Shown: positions 54,590 through 64,000 of the stretch, in pieces
Numbering within the stretch: the first letter of the stretch is position 1
How the letters are laid out: the number at the start of each line of letters is the position of its first letter
DNA from: Blasia pusilla
Taxonomy: Eukaryota > Marchantiophyta > Marchantiopsida > Blasiales
DNA: 64,000 nt
Direction: 5' to 3'
Assembly (NCBI GenBank): GCA_050084515.1
Contig: CM114272.1
Location: 38,750,001 to 38,814,000, forward strand
The notes under the pieces: generated by a model
Database searches by the model: none
Told to the model about the DNA's origin: nothing
The model's input: only the letters and a program-made list of their open reading frames with translations
Made by a program: the position numbers and the translations under genes

Positions 54590-54895
54590 GAGTCCGACGG
54601 GTTGATTTCGGCCAAAAACAGTTTCGAGGCAAGCAACCCGTCCGACTCGACGGGTTGCTTTGGGGAAAAAACCTTCTAAACTTGTAGTCACTCAAACAAC
54701 TCGTCGGAGTCCGATGAGTTGCATTCTTCAAAAAACATCCTCACAAGGCGGTCTGTCGAGCAACCCGTCGGACTCCGACGGTTTGCTTTGGGCGAAAAAC
54801 TAGTTAAATCTATGGTCAATCAAACAAGTCGTCGGAGTCTGACGAGTTGCAATCTTAAAAAAACATCCGAAAAAGAATGCAGTCGAGCAACCCCG
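54590..54895 (-). repeat. B0 intron 2 remainder (displaced)
   Basis: Read on the minus strand, it matches B3 intron 2 from GGGTTGCTCGACTGCATTCTTTTTCGG onward: GATTGCAACTCGTC, ACTAGTTTTTCGCCC, and palindromes at about 54705-54724 and 54760-54786. It is the continuation of the intron interrupted at 8562. Confidence 0.85.
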
Positions 54896-54970
54896 GTAGA
54901 ATCCCTGCCCACGCGAGTCAATGGCATGCATGTGCGCCGATATTATGAGCCCGAACCTGAGGATAACTGA
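54896..54970 (+). pseudogene. G1 integrase C-terminal tail
   Basis: About 24 codons (SLPTRVNGMHVRRYYEPEPE) end at TGA. The reading frame follows on from the integrase segment truncated at 8563 on the other strand. A basic-aromatic stretch with an acidic end is usual for gypsy integrase tails without a chromodomain. Confidence 0.75.
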
Positions 54971-55012
54971 AACATGAGGAAGGGGTAGGCGACGCCCGCC
55001 CGTTAGCCAGCG

Positions 55013-55155
55013 AAGTAGCGGCTACGAAGTTCAAGACACACCGTGCTTCGCGAAGTAGCGAAGCACCGAAGTTCAACATATACCGTGCTTCGCGAAGCAG
55101 CGAAGCACCGAAGTTCCAGACATCCCATGCTTCGCGAGGCAGCGAAGCGCAGGAA
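55013..55155 (+). repeat. tandem TGCTTCGCGAAG repeats
   Basis: Three units of about 42 bp read AAG.AGCGAAGCACCGAAGTTC...GTGCTTCGCG. Each contains the self-complementary TTCGCGAA. CGAAG/CTTCG motifs are also frequent in the G1 LTRs, so this is a feature of the element. Confidence 0.75.
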
Positions 55156-57204
55156 GTGAGGGAGGGGGAGCGTGGCAAAGACGCGAAGTGCCCACCTTCT
55201 TGTTACAGCCCCGGCGCCACGACCAAGAACAGACAAGGGGAGCGGACTATAAGAGCAGTCCGGCGTAACCAAGCGGGTATTTTCATGGACAGGATCACCA
55301 CGAAGTTGCGTAGCAGGCCTAAGCAGGGTGTCCATCGAGATCGACCTAGCAACATGCCTCGCGAAGACTCCACACCCATTCTGCGAAGCGCGGCGATGCC
55401 GATGGTCAAGCTGTTACCGGAGCTGATCGAAGCGCTGGAGGAGCGATCGTTGGCAACTTTCTTTCAAGCCAATTGGACCTTGACATCCGGAGAACTCCTT
55501 GGCGAGCTTCGCTCTGCGTCTCCTGTCGCCAAGTTTCGAAAGAAGGGTCTTCGGTATCGAGCTCAGCCCCAACACTGAACGGTGGATGACTGCAGAGCAA
55601 CTTATCTGCTCCCGGCTGCGCTAGAGTACGAGTATGACACGGAGTTGCTAGTAAAACATGAAGATCTTTTAGCACTCGGCTGTGTCACGACTGAGCGCCT
55701 GGGCAGGAACGGCTACAAGGCTACGTCACTCTCTCCGCCCGTCTTTGGTCAATTTTGCAAACATTTGATGACCATGTTTTATCTAGCTCGTTCTTACTCT
55801 CTGACGAACAAGCTCTTGAAGATGTGCTACATCATCTGGAATCAACACCTGGACCCCGAAGCCCCAGGAGTCGACTTTGCTGCTTTTGTGGATGGGCACG
55901 TACGAGGAATGGTGGACGTGCTTCATCCAAGCATGAAGTCCTTCCTATCTCCTTTCTTGATCCATCTTTATATTCACAAGCAAGAATTAACAGCAGAGGA
56001 GGCGTTAGATTGGTCGCAAGTGACCCGCGTCCGACTACCACGGAAAGGCGCAACTAGTACCATGGGTAGCCACAAAGTCCCCACGCCCTCCGAAGCACCT
56101 CAACAACATCCTCATACTTCGGCTTTGAAGAAAGACGAAGATACCAACGAAATGCCTCGGCCAAAGCGAGGCCGTGTCAATTTTGAAACACCCTCGGCCC
56201 CAGAACCCGTCAATCAGGAGGATTCCGACGAGACCCCGCGGGCAAGGGATCCTCAACCCGCACTTCGTCCCATGTCGCAGACGGCAAACGACATGATGTG
56301 GTTCTTGCAATTAGCAGTTCCTGTCATGAACCAACTCCAGCATGTTCTTCACCTAGAGGATACAGCGTCCGTGGACGATTATTTAGAAGGCCTGAACGAC
56401 CTCAACTACAGAGCCCAAGCTTTGTTAGACCACGAAGTACACCGTTGAGTAGCAGAAACGAATCTGCAATTACGGGATCAGGAACTCGAAGACACGAAGA
56501 CCACGCTTCGCAAAGCTCAAAGCGACTTGGTCCAGTGTCAGTACGAAGCACGGAACGCACGCCAATGGGAAAGTTTGGCGATTAACCTCGAATGTGGGGC
56601 GGATCAATTAGCTTCGCAAATCAAGGAAGCTTCGCATCTCATTGACAAGTATCGGCATCAAATACGGCGTGTTCACACCGAATTCAAGAAGTTGGCGATC
56701 TAGCATGCTGAGTCTTCAAAGTTGCTTCAAGAACATCAAGAAGCGAACAAAGACTTACTGGCGCAGTGGTCGGAGGCTATCGGGAGGATCGCAGTCTTGG
56801 AAGCAGAGCAGAAGCTACTCAACGAAGCCCAGATGGACCCGGAAGATGTCAAAGAGCTGGTTGACGAAGCAAGCAAGAATTTCGAAGAGCAGATGAACGA
56901 GGAAATCGACTACATCAACAAACATTGGAAACGCCAATTCGACAATCATACCAAGTCTCTTCTAGAAGTAGTACCCACTCTTTCACTTACTCTTGAAGAA
57001 TTACCAGCATTCACTCCATCTGATGTCTTAGTCCAGAATGAAGTCCTAGGGAGTAACTTAGTTGTTAACAAGTCGCGAGAAAGAATGCGCAATCATACCC
57101 CTAACATTATCAACAAACCTTCTACGATTCACGGCCGTTTTGTGCCTACCCCTGAATTTGATAGTTTAGACGACACTTTTATGGAAATAGGAGACACATC
57201 ATGA
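55156..57204 (+). pseudogene. G1 extra ORF upstream of 3' LTR
   Basis: A long additional coding region lies between integrase and the LTR in three overlapping frames: 55156-55578, 55582-56448 (288 codons) and 56450-57204. The first two resemble a plant retrotransposon accessory or gag-like globular domain (FCKHLMTMFYLARSYSLTNKLLKMCYIIWNQH; AFVDGHVRGMVDVLHPS). A basic linker with PRPKRGRVNF follows, then a coiled-coil segment (QDQELEDTKTTLRKAQ..., LEAEQKLLNEAQMD). I do not recognise a named family. A related copy on the minus strand at the right window edge shows that it belongs to the element family. Breaks: TGA at 55576, stop at 56446, TAG at 56701. Confidence 0.65.
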
Positions 57205-57230
57205 AGTGTTCGCCGGGGCGGCTCACATTT

Positions 57231-57241
57231 GAGGGAGGGGG
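57231..57241 (+). other. G1 polypurine tract
   Basis: GAGGGAGGGGG lies directly before the LTR B start, after the stop of the extra ORF (57204). It fixes the element orientation as plus at this site. Confidence 0.8.
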
Positions 57242-57243
57242 TA

Positions 57244-58419
57244 TATGATACCCACAATTTTGTACTCTTGAAGAATATATCTTTTTATTCAACGAAGACT
57301 CTTGTATATTATGATTTTGATTATGATTATTTATTATTATGAAGAAGGATAAGTGAATCACCAAGCTCCTAAGACAAGGCAGAGAGATGGAAGATCAAGG
57401 ATTTGCCTTAGAGGAGAATCAAAAGCCGTAACAAAGTATAAAGGATCAACGCGAAGCTTAGCGAAGCTTAACAAAGCCTAACAAAGCTCAATGAAGCTGT
57501 GTATATGAAGTACTTCGCTCTTAAACAAAGCACGAAGAGCGAAGTACGAAGAGAATGAAGAATGAAGAACTTCGTCCTCCGGAAAATTAGCGCAGCGAAG
57601 CTCAACATGATTGTGATTCGAACCGACACATAGTTTAAACAATTAGACTAGGAAAGGGCGCGACCCTTTGTATCAAATTGGTAGTTAGAACAGTTTTGTA
57701 CCGCGGATTCACAGGGATCATAGGAAAAAGAACGCACACCATAGATCTAGGTAGTTACAGATATTGAAGAGACACCAACTTCATCAAGAACGCTTCGGAT
57801 CATAGAAACGCTCCTACTCTCGAGAATATTTAAGAAACAAGACGGAAGCTATTATTATCATTCGCTCATGAAGTCCTTATCTTGTAGGAATGGTCCGAGC
57901 AAGAGAGTTGTACCCTCTCAAGCTTGTATATACTTTGGAGTCTTCCAATTCTTGATGGAGTAGTAAAGCATTCATTCATTCTGATGTGCGATGCTTATGT
58001 CTGAATATTCTTTTTGGGTATGCCGAGTGAAGAGTGAATCAGGCGAATCTTTCTCATCAATGGAATAATCAACATAGAGTTGTATGAAATCTATTTGACA
58101 GAGAGTAACATGCCCAGACGGATTGAGTTTCGAAAGTAGGAGAAGCCAACTTTATTCTTAAGGTCTCTATGAGGTTCCGAGATGTCGAGAGAACCAATTG
58201 CCTGAGCGTACTTTAAATTCCACTCGAGAGAATTGAGGAAGAAAACATAGGTACTAAAAAGGATCGGAAGATGTTACTGAAATACTACATTTGAATTACA
58301 TAATCAATTATACTTTTACAACATAATCATCACTTTATACTCTCTTTTCATCCAACAATGATCCTCTTGGGGATCGAACTCTACAATTGACTGTAAATAA
58401 GAAACACTTAGACATTACA
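57244..58419 (+). mobile_element. G1 3' LTR (LTR B)
   Basis: The 1,176-bp LTR starts TATGATACCCAC and ends CTTAGACATTACA. It is the reverse complement of LTR A, differing only at scattered positions. It is followed by ACAAG, the partner of the target site beside LTR A. Confidence 0.92.
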
Positions 58420-58894
58420 ACAAGGGACTCCAAACTATATTTATCTGTGAGGTAAAAGAAGAAGACGTTGGCAGTTTGAAGATGTGTTGGTTACTCTTAT
58501 TGGAGGTGGTGAAGGAAAACAAAAGCTCATCTCTGGAAATTTATGGATTCATGGCGGACAATGCACAACCAGGGTGGATTGCTATCAGGGAAGTGTTTTG
58601 GGGTGGAGAGGTTCAACCATAGAGGGAAAGGTCGGATGCTTTCCATTGGCAACACTCTGTGACCCGGTATACCAAATCTTGCATCAAGGAGAATAAGAGG
58701 ATAGAGCATGTCACTCTACTCTAATACGCTAATGCTACAAGGACAGCAAAACCTTGAAACACGCCATGGAGTGCCAAGAAGAACTATACGGGTGGTGGAG
58801 GAAGCATGCAATTGAGGGGAAGTACAAAGAGTTGTGCTCTAGGCTCAGTTGGTGGACTGTATGAATGAGACAATGGGGAAACGTCATGCGGCAG
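58420..58894 (+). pseudogene. M6 transposase exon 1, 3' part
   Basis: It encodes DVGSLKMCWLLLLEVV, IYGFMADNAQPGWIAIREVFWGGE and the SDAFHWQHSVTRYTKSCIKENKR region, with frameshifts and a TAG in the Glu/Arg-rich stretch at 58619. The exon ends ATGCGGCAG|GTGAGT, the form without the stop seen in M1. Confidence 0.82.
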
Positions 58895-59905
58895 GTGAGT
58901 TCAGTATTTTGTCATGTCGAGCTCATGCTGAGAATTTTTTGAAAATTTTCAACTCAAGTTGAGAAGCGTGGGCACTATAGGGATTTCTAACTGAAGAAAC
59001 CAAGCAACCCGTTGGATGCGACGTGTTTCCTGAGTGTGCAACCAGTCGGAAACCAACAGGTTGCATCAAGAATGTTTGTGTTATCCGTCAGAGTGTGACA
59101 TCATGCACAAGGAATGTTTGTGCAACCTGTCGGAACCCGACTGGTTGCATGAGTGTGCAACATGTCAAATCCCGACGGGTTGCAAGTTGCATGTATACAA
59201 GGCCTGCAAATAGTTCAACCCGGATGGGTTGCAAGCCGCAAGGCTGCGAGTTAACTCGGTATGCAACTCGTTGGATTCCAACAACTTGCATGTGGCTGCA
59301 ACGTGTCGGATATAAAGTAGTTGCGTATGTATGCGACTCCTCGCATTCAGACAAGTTGCGGCTGTCTCCAAGTCGCATCCAAAGATGTTACATCAGTTCA
59401 AGTTAACTCGAACCCGTCAAATTCCAATAGTTGCAAAGCTTCGTGTGTGGACAGTTCTTGCAAGCCAATGGAATCCGACAAGTTGTACTAGGATTTTCGA
59501 GATCGGACCGGCCTGCTTCTCACAACCTATCTAATTCCAACGGGTTGGAGTAGCAAATTCCTGGATCCTAGGTTGTAGTAAAAGGTTATAGGGACATTCC
59601 AGGGATGTCTTGGACTTGCAACCCGTTTCAAGTCGGAGGCTGGAAAATCCATGTGCGACCCATTGGATTGCGATGACTTGCACTTGGATCTTCAAGCCTG
59701 GAGTGGCCAAAGTTACTTGCAACCCGTCTGAATCTGACGGGTTGCAGTAGGTGGTTCCTAGATGTTGCAACATGTCAGAAATCGACGGGTTGCAGAGTCA
59801 TTCATGGGATGCCTCCGACTTGCAACCCGTCTAGTTCCGACAGGTAGCTTTTTCCTTTGCTCATAGTGCTATTTTTGTTCCCTTCTCACATTGTCGTCAT
59901 TGCAC
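58895..59905 (+). repeat. M6 intron with expanded, degenerate palindromes
   Basis: At about 1 kb this is the longest M intron here, with palindromes in many states of decay (for example about 59120-59147, 59163-59182 and 59718-59746). The ATACAAGGCCTGCAAATAGTTC spacer is shared with the M4 remnant. The acceptor reads TTGCAC instead of TTGCAG, so it is lost. Confidence 0.8.
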
Positions 59906-62581
59906 GGATTGAACATTCATGAAAATGCCCTCTGCCCCAACACAAATGGAGCAGAAAGTGTTCATTCCTCTTGGAGGTCGTCACAAGCATGCCAAAGAAT
60001 TTCATTTGTGGAGGTATGCCAACAAGACCAAGAAAGAGCAATGCTACAATCTGTAGCATCCCATACCTTCCTCACAAAAGGCATAATAAAAGGAAGGGGG
60101 CCTTCGATTTACGAGCTCTATGTCAGGGCGGCTGTGAGATCTGGTGATGAAAAACTCTATGTGGAAGCTTTCAATCGGTGCATAGTAGGAACTCCCATCG
60201 AGCAAGATGTCCACATTGGTGGGGTCATTCGTGGGCGTGTTTCAAGACGTCCCATAAAGATGGTGGTAGAGCAGTCCGAGCGAGACTCGTGGAGACCAGA
60301 TAAGTATCTTGACTTCAGAAAAGTGAAGAGGCAACATCGAGGAACGAACCTAGTGATTGATTTGGATGAAGAAATAATGCCGCCCAGGTATTCACAGACC
60401 CCGGATTGCTCCAAAATGTGTGATCCAGTAACTTCTCCAAAAGGAGTGAATGTTTTATTTCAAAAGCCCTCCGTTGCTAGAAGTTCGCAACATCCGGTCG
60501 CTGGGGTGGTTCAACAGTATGGGATTCCGGTCATTGAGGTGGATTGCAACCTCAAAAGGTGGCATATATCTCGGAGCAACCCTGGACGTGGACCTAGTTG
60601 CAGGGCAGGATCTGATGGCATTAGAAGAGCATGCAGCACTTTCCTAAATAAGAACAGTACAAGGATTGGACAACCACTCTATAATGTACAAGTGTTTCTA
60701 TTTTACAGTCGTTTTAACAAGTTCGATCCCCAAGAGGATCATTGTTTGATGAAAAGAGAGTTCGAAATTACAATTCTGTTGTAATAGTTGTATTTAAATG
60801 TGTATGAGTTATATTCAATGTCTTATCAATATCTTATGATCTTTCTTAGTACTAATGGATCTTTTCTCGATTCTCTCTAGTGGAATTGACAGCATGTTCA
60901 GGTAGATTTTCCTCTCAACACAAAAGCTAGTTTCTCCTACTTTCAGAACTCAATCCGTCTCGGCAGGTTACTCTCTGTCAAACAGATTTCTTACAACTCA
61001 TGTTGATTATTTCACTGATGAGAAAGGTTCGCCTGATTCACTTTTCACTCTACAGACCCAAAAAGAATACTTAGACATAAGCATCGCACATCAGAATGAA
61101 TGAATGATTGCTTTACTACTCCATCAAGAACGAGAAAGCTTCAAAGTGTATACAAGCTCGAGAGGGTACTACTCTCTTGCTCGGACAATTCCTACAACAT
61201 AAGGACTTCGTAAGAGAATGATGATTATGGCTTCTGCTTTGCTTCTTGAATAATTGGTGGAATGGAAGTGATCCAAAGATTCGAAACGTTCTTGATGAAG
61301 CTAGTGTCTCTTCACTATTTCTAACTACATAGATCTATGGTTCCCTTAGCTTTTCCTGTGATCCCTGTGAATCTGCAGGACAAAACTGTCATAACTACCA
61401 ATTTGATTTAAAGGGTCGCGCCTTTTCCTAGTCTAACTGTTCTAACTATGTGTCGCTTGAAATCACAGTCCTTCTTAGCTTTGCTTCGCTGGACTTCATG
61501 AGGACGAAGTACTCCATGCTTCGTGCTTCGTGCAAGAGCGAAGTACTTCTTTCTTCTTTTCTTCGTGATGCTTCGTTATGTAGCAAAGCACTTCAAAGAC
61601 AGAGCTTCGTACATCTTCGTTGAGCTTCGTTAAGCTTCGTTTTGAGTCTTGAGACTTCGTTATTGCATTTTCCTCTCCTCTAAGGCAAATCCTTGATCTT
61701 CCATCTCTCTTCCTTGTCCCAGGAGCTTCGTGATTCACTCATTCTTCCTCATAATAATAATTGATCATAATCAAAATCATAATATACAAGAGTCTTCGTT
61801 GAATAAAAAGATATATTCTTCAAGAGTACAAAATTGTGGGTATCACACACTCCCTGGATTTTGGGGACTCAAAACCTTTGATCGTTTCACAAGGACCGGG
61901 GATCAATTGAAGAACTTCTTCTGCCCAAATGAATCCTGCGCTTTCCGCAAGTCTTATCCAGCTGCCATTGGAGCTCCAAGGAATATCCCCACGATTTGAC
62001 CCATTTCCGCAGGTACGAATTGCACTCAGGACGAAGTGGACAATCTTACAAGTGTCAGTTTTAGACTCGTAGACGGAGGAAGTTTGGAGCATATTCGCAT
62101 TACAGAGACCTTCGCATTTCGTATTCAACCCAAGATTGATGTCAACATGTATCCGGAGAAGATGGATGATCTCAATCCACTATTTTTGTTTGAGTCTAGA
62201 TTTGGGATGATGAGAAACAAAATGTGTAGGCCAATGGTGGAGAGAGCAAAGCGAATCGCATCAACTCGGGAGGCAAACATGGAAATCATTGCCACAAAAG
62301 ATGTCTAAAGTGGCAATGGAATAGGAAGGATGTATTGGGTCAGGAACAACACTATAAATTCAAGTGTCACAGGGGTGTATGTGGTGCATATCTGTTGCTT
62401 TCCCACATGTTCTTGTGATGACTTTGTCCAAAGAGAGACAAGTGGGAAAAGGTATTTCCCTTGTAAGCACATGTACTATGTGTTGCTTATAATTTTAAGA
62501 AGGTCGAAGGTAGGAGTAGGAATCCACCAACCAATTCTATCCCTCAAAGAAGTGCAAAGTATTTTAAACAAACCACTTTGA
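59906..62581 (+). pseudogene. M6 transposase exon 2 with SWIM finger, interrupted by a solo LTR
   Basis: It starts GLNIHENALCPNTNGAE and is open for about 250 codons to the LTR insertion at 60680. It resumes at 61853 with PGFWGLKTFDRFTRTGDQLK and ends ILNKPL, stop 62579-62581. The SWIM finger (CSCDDF...FPCKH) is intact at about 62407-62475. A TGA at 61998 and a TAA at 62306 break the resumed frame. Confidence 0.85.
60680..61847 (+). mobile_element. solo LTR of the G1 family (LTR C)
   Basis: A 1,168-bp sequence homologous to LTR A is flanked by CACTC on both sides (60675-60679 and 61848-61852). The first bases are TATAATG, a decayed TG end; the last are GTATCACA. There is no internal element sequence, so it formed by LTR-LTR recombination after insertion into M6. 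Confidence 0.92.
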
Positions 62582-63009
62582 GGATGCAAAATGAGGTCTT
62601 AGATTGTACTTTCATTTGCTAGAACCTTCACTTTGAGCTTGAACTCTATCCAGCCCAGGGAAAATGATAGATTTTTTCCAAACCTTGGATGGAAAAAGTG
62701 ATTTGTTCCACATTTATGATTCCAATGATTTTTCAGGTTTTTAAATTTTGTGCAAATTGCAACCCGTTGGATTCTGACAGGTTGCCAAAATGTGGAAGAG
62801 GAAAAAAAATGTGTGGGAGTGCCTAGGCACTGAGAACAAAAGTGCAAAAAAAATCATACAAAAAGTTTCCTCTCTTCAACCCAACGGAAACTCTCTTCAA
62901 ATCATAGGAAACTCTCTTAAAAAAAAGTATCTCTTTGGGTTGAAGGTAGTTTCCTCTCTCCTCTCTTCCTCTCTCCTCTCTTCCTTTCTTCCTCTCCTCT
63001 TACCGCTCC
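62582..63009 (+). repeat. M6 3' non-coding end
   Basis: It has the same tail as M3: GAGGATGCAAAATGAGG, one palindrome variant (GCAACCCGTTGGATTCTGACAGGTTGC at about 62759), an A-rich part, then CTCTCTTCC tracts to CTTACCGCTCC. No gene. Confidence 0.85.
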
Positions 63010-64000
63010 TCGGCCATGTATGGTCGACGATGTGTTAACAAGATTTGGCGTGTTGTTCTTCATTCTCTCCCTCCAATTTTCTACTAACTTTGAAGAACCT
63101 AAAATTTTGTTTTGCACTCTTACCTCCGAAGGTACAAAAGATGTTATGGCCGGTTCTTGCAAACACGACGGTTCTGCTACCTCAGGCAGTGCACCAGTAT
63201 GCATCTATCTTTTCCAATACTGATTGACATAGGCCAATTCTTCTGTGATCTGCATGTCAAAATTTTGAATCGCCTAAGTTATTATGTCTTGGGCTTCTTC
63301 TGGTTCTTGTTGTACTTCGGTCCTAAGTTTCTACTATGCTCCCAACACCGCAATCTTCATTGTGACTTAGCTCCACTCCGATATCAAATTACTGTTGGTC
63401 TATTGGTGTTCCTAGATCATCTTCCCTTTCTTCGCACTCTCCATCATCATAGTCTGAAGACTGGCCTGGAGGAGGTCAATTTGCTCTTGCAATTTCCGTG
63501 TGCAGCAAGGCTTCCTGTAATTGTACGAAGAGTTGATCTACCCCATGCTCGATATCCACCGCCAAGCTTTCCCACTGTCGAGCATTGCCAGCTTCGTACC
63601 TTGCTTCTACTAGTTTTCCTTTTGCTCGGCTAAGAGACTTCTTCAGGTCTGCAATTTCAAATTCTTGCGCTTGATTGTGGCGCTCCATGGACTCGTTGAC
63701 CGTTTGCTGCAGCTAGACACGACACAACTTCATGAGAAGTTCTATGTATTCTTTTGCCGCCGCGTGGTCGGAAAAATTTCCCATCTTCTTTAGTTCTTCA
63801 AGAATTGGCTCCGAAACTTCCAAAAACAAACTTAGATGTCGTAAGATGGTGTGCACAGGCTACACAACCAAATTGTCTTGCAAACCGGCAGGAACAACCG
63901 CTGGTTCTACTGCTTTAGCCGCTAGCATCTCTGCTGCCTCTTCCAATTCTTGATGGATTTCCATCCGAACTCTCTTAGGTCTTGGTACCTTAGGCGTTTG
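63010..64000 (-). pseudogene. G2: extra-ORF fragment of a G1-like gypsy element
   Basis: On the minus strand it encodes the coiled-coil part of the G1 extra ORF: EARYEAGNARQWESLAVDIEHGVDQL (63688-63476) parallels QYEARNARQWESLAINLECGADQL at about 56545. VQNKILGSSKLVENWRERMKNNTPN (63204-63010) parallels the G1 C-terminus. Identity is moderate, so it is an older or different copy. It is cut on the left by the M6 terminus and runs off the window on the right. Confidence 0.7.

Larger units (their letters stand above)
54896..58419 (+). mobile_element. G1 Ty3/gypsy element, 3' part
   Basis: It begins with the integrase C-terminal tail (stop at 54968-54970), continues through a CGAAG-rich tandem region, an extra ORF with coiled coil, a polypurine tract and LTR B. 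It has no RT or protease. The integrase tail continues the frame broken at 8563, and the LTR matches LTR A in reverse. The downstream flank is M6 transposase sequence at exactly the position where M2 stops. Confidence 0.85.
58420..63009 (+). mobile_element. M6: C-terminal half of the M copy split by G1
   Basis: It starts inside the exon 1 core (GLQTIFICEVK equivalent) exactly where M2 ends. It continues through the intron, exon 2 and the 3' tail to the terminus CTCTTACCGCTCC at 63009. A solo G1-type LTR interrupts exon 2. M2 plus M6 would make one near-complete element of M4 size. Confidence 0.87.

Noticed and set aside
55013-55155. Inverted CGAAG-rich sequence as a possible origin or attachment site
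   Set aside because: It is a short tandem repeat within the gypsy element and shares its CTTCG-rich composition; nothing else supports such a role.

Overview
The window reads as a repeat-dense stretch of a plant-lineage (streptophyte) nuclear genome. I infer this from Ty1/copia and Ty3/gypsy polyproteins of plant type, GT-AG introns, TATA boxes, AATAAA signals, and a Mutator-like transposase family with an N-terminal C2-HxH finger and a C-terminal SWIM finger. I cannot name the species. I see no intact single-copy housekeeping gene, tRNA, rRNA or CRISPR array; every long coding stretch belongs to a repeated family and carries frameshifts, stops or truncations.

Four families make up nearly everything. 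(1) M, a SWIM-finger transposase element in two exons: M1 1940-6121(-), M2 14205-15722(-), M3 16232-22098(+), a 5' fragment near 27.8-28.2 kb, M4 28216-32042(-), M5 36405-39990(-), M6 58420-63009(+). (2) B, a four-exon gene whose product I read as a ParB/sulfiredoxin-fold domain followed by a beta-class-like DNA methyltransferase domain: B0 exons 1-2 at 7258-8450(+), B1 15723-26161(+) split by M3, B2 33096-36404(+), B3 41061-46071(+), B4 47876-49630(+), and exons 3-4 at 54589-51740(-), which belong to B0. (3) A Ty3/gypsy element, G1, found in two pieces (8563-14204 minus, 54896-58419 plus), with solo LTRs and a second fragment at the right edge. (4) X, a short unidentified repeat with a 74-codon ORF (about 27.5, 47.1-47.9 and 50.8-51.6 kb). 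The left edge holds the 3' end of a Ty1/copia element.

Two architectural facts stand out. First, a 27-bp palindrome (13-bp arm GCAACCCGTCGGA, one central base, then the reverse complement) and its variants occur dozens of times. It lies in promoters, introns and untranslated regions of both the M and B families and is essentially absent from their exons; its arms vary in a compensated way. Second, the segment from about 8,562 to 54,895 appears inverted. Undoing that inversion at once rejoins B0 (exon 2/intron 2 to exon 3), the gypsy element (integrase tail in frame, LTR A with LTR B), and the M copy into which the gypsy element inserted (M2 with M6, matching 5-bp target duplications). The uninverted paralogue M5-B3-X2 (36.4-47.9 kb) is a contiguous reference for the same order.

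The most interesting system is the multicopy eukaryotic ParB-methyltransferase gene associated with dispersed palindromes in its own promoter and introns. Whether the protein recognises or modifies that palindrome is inference only.
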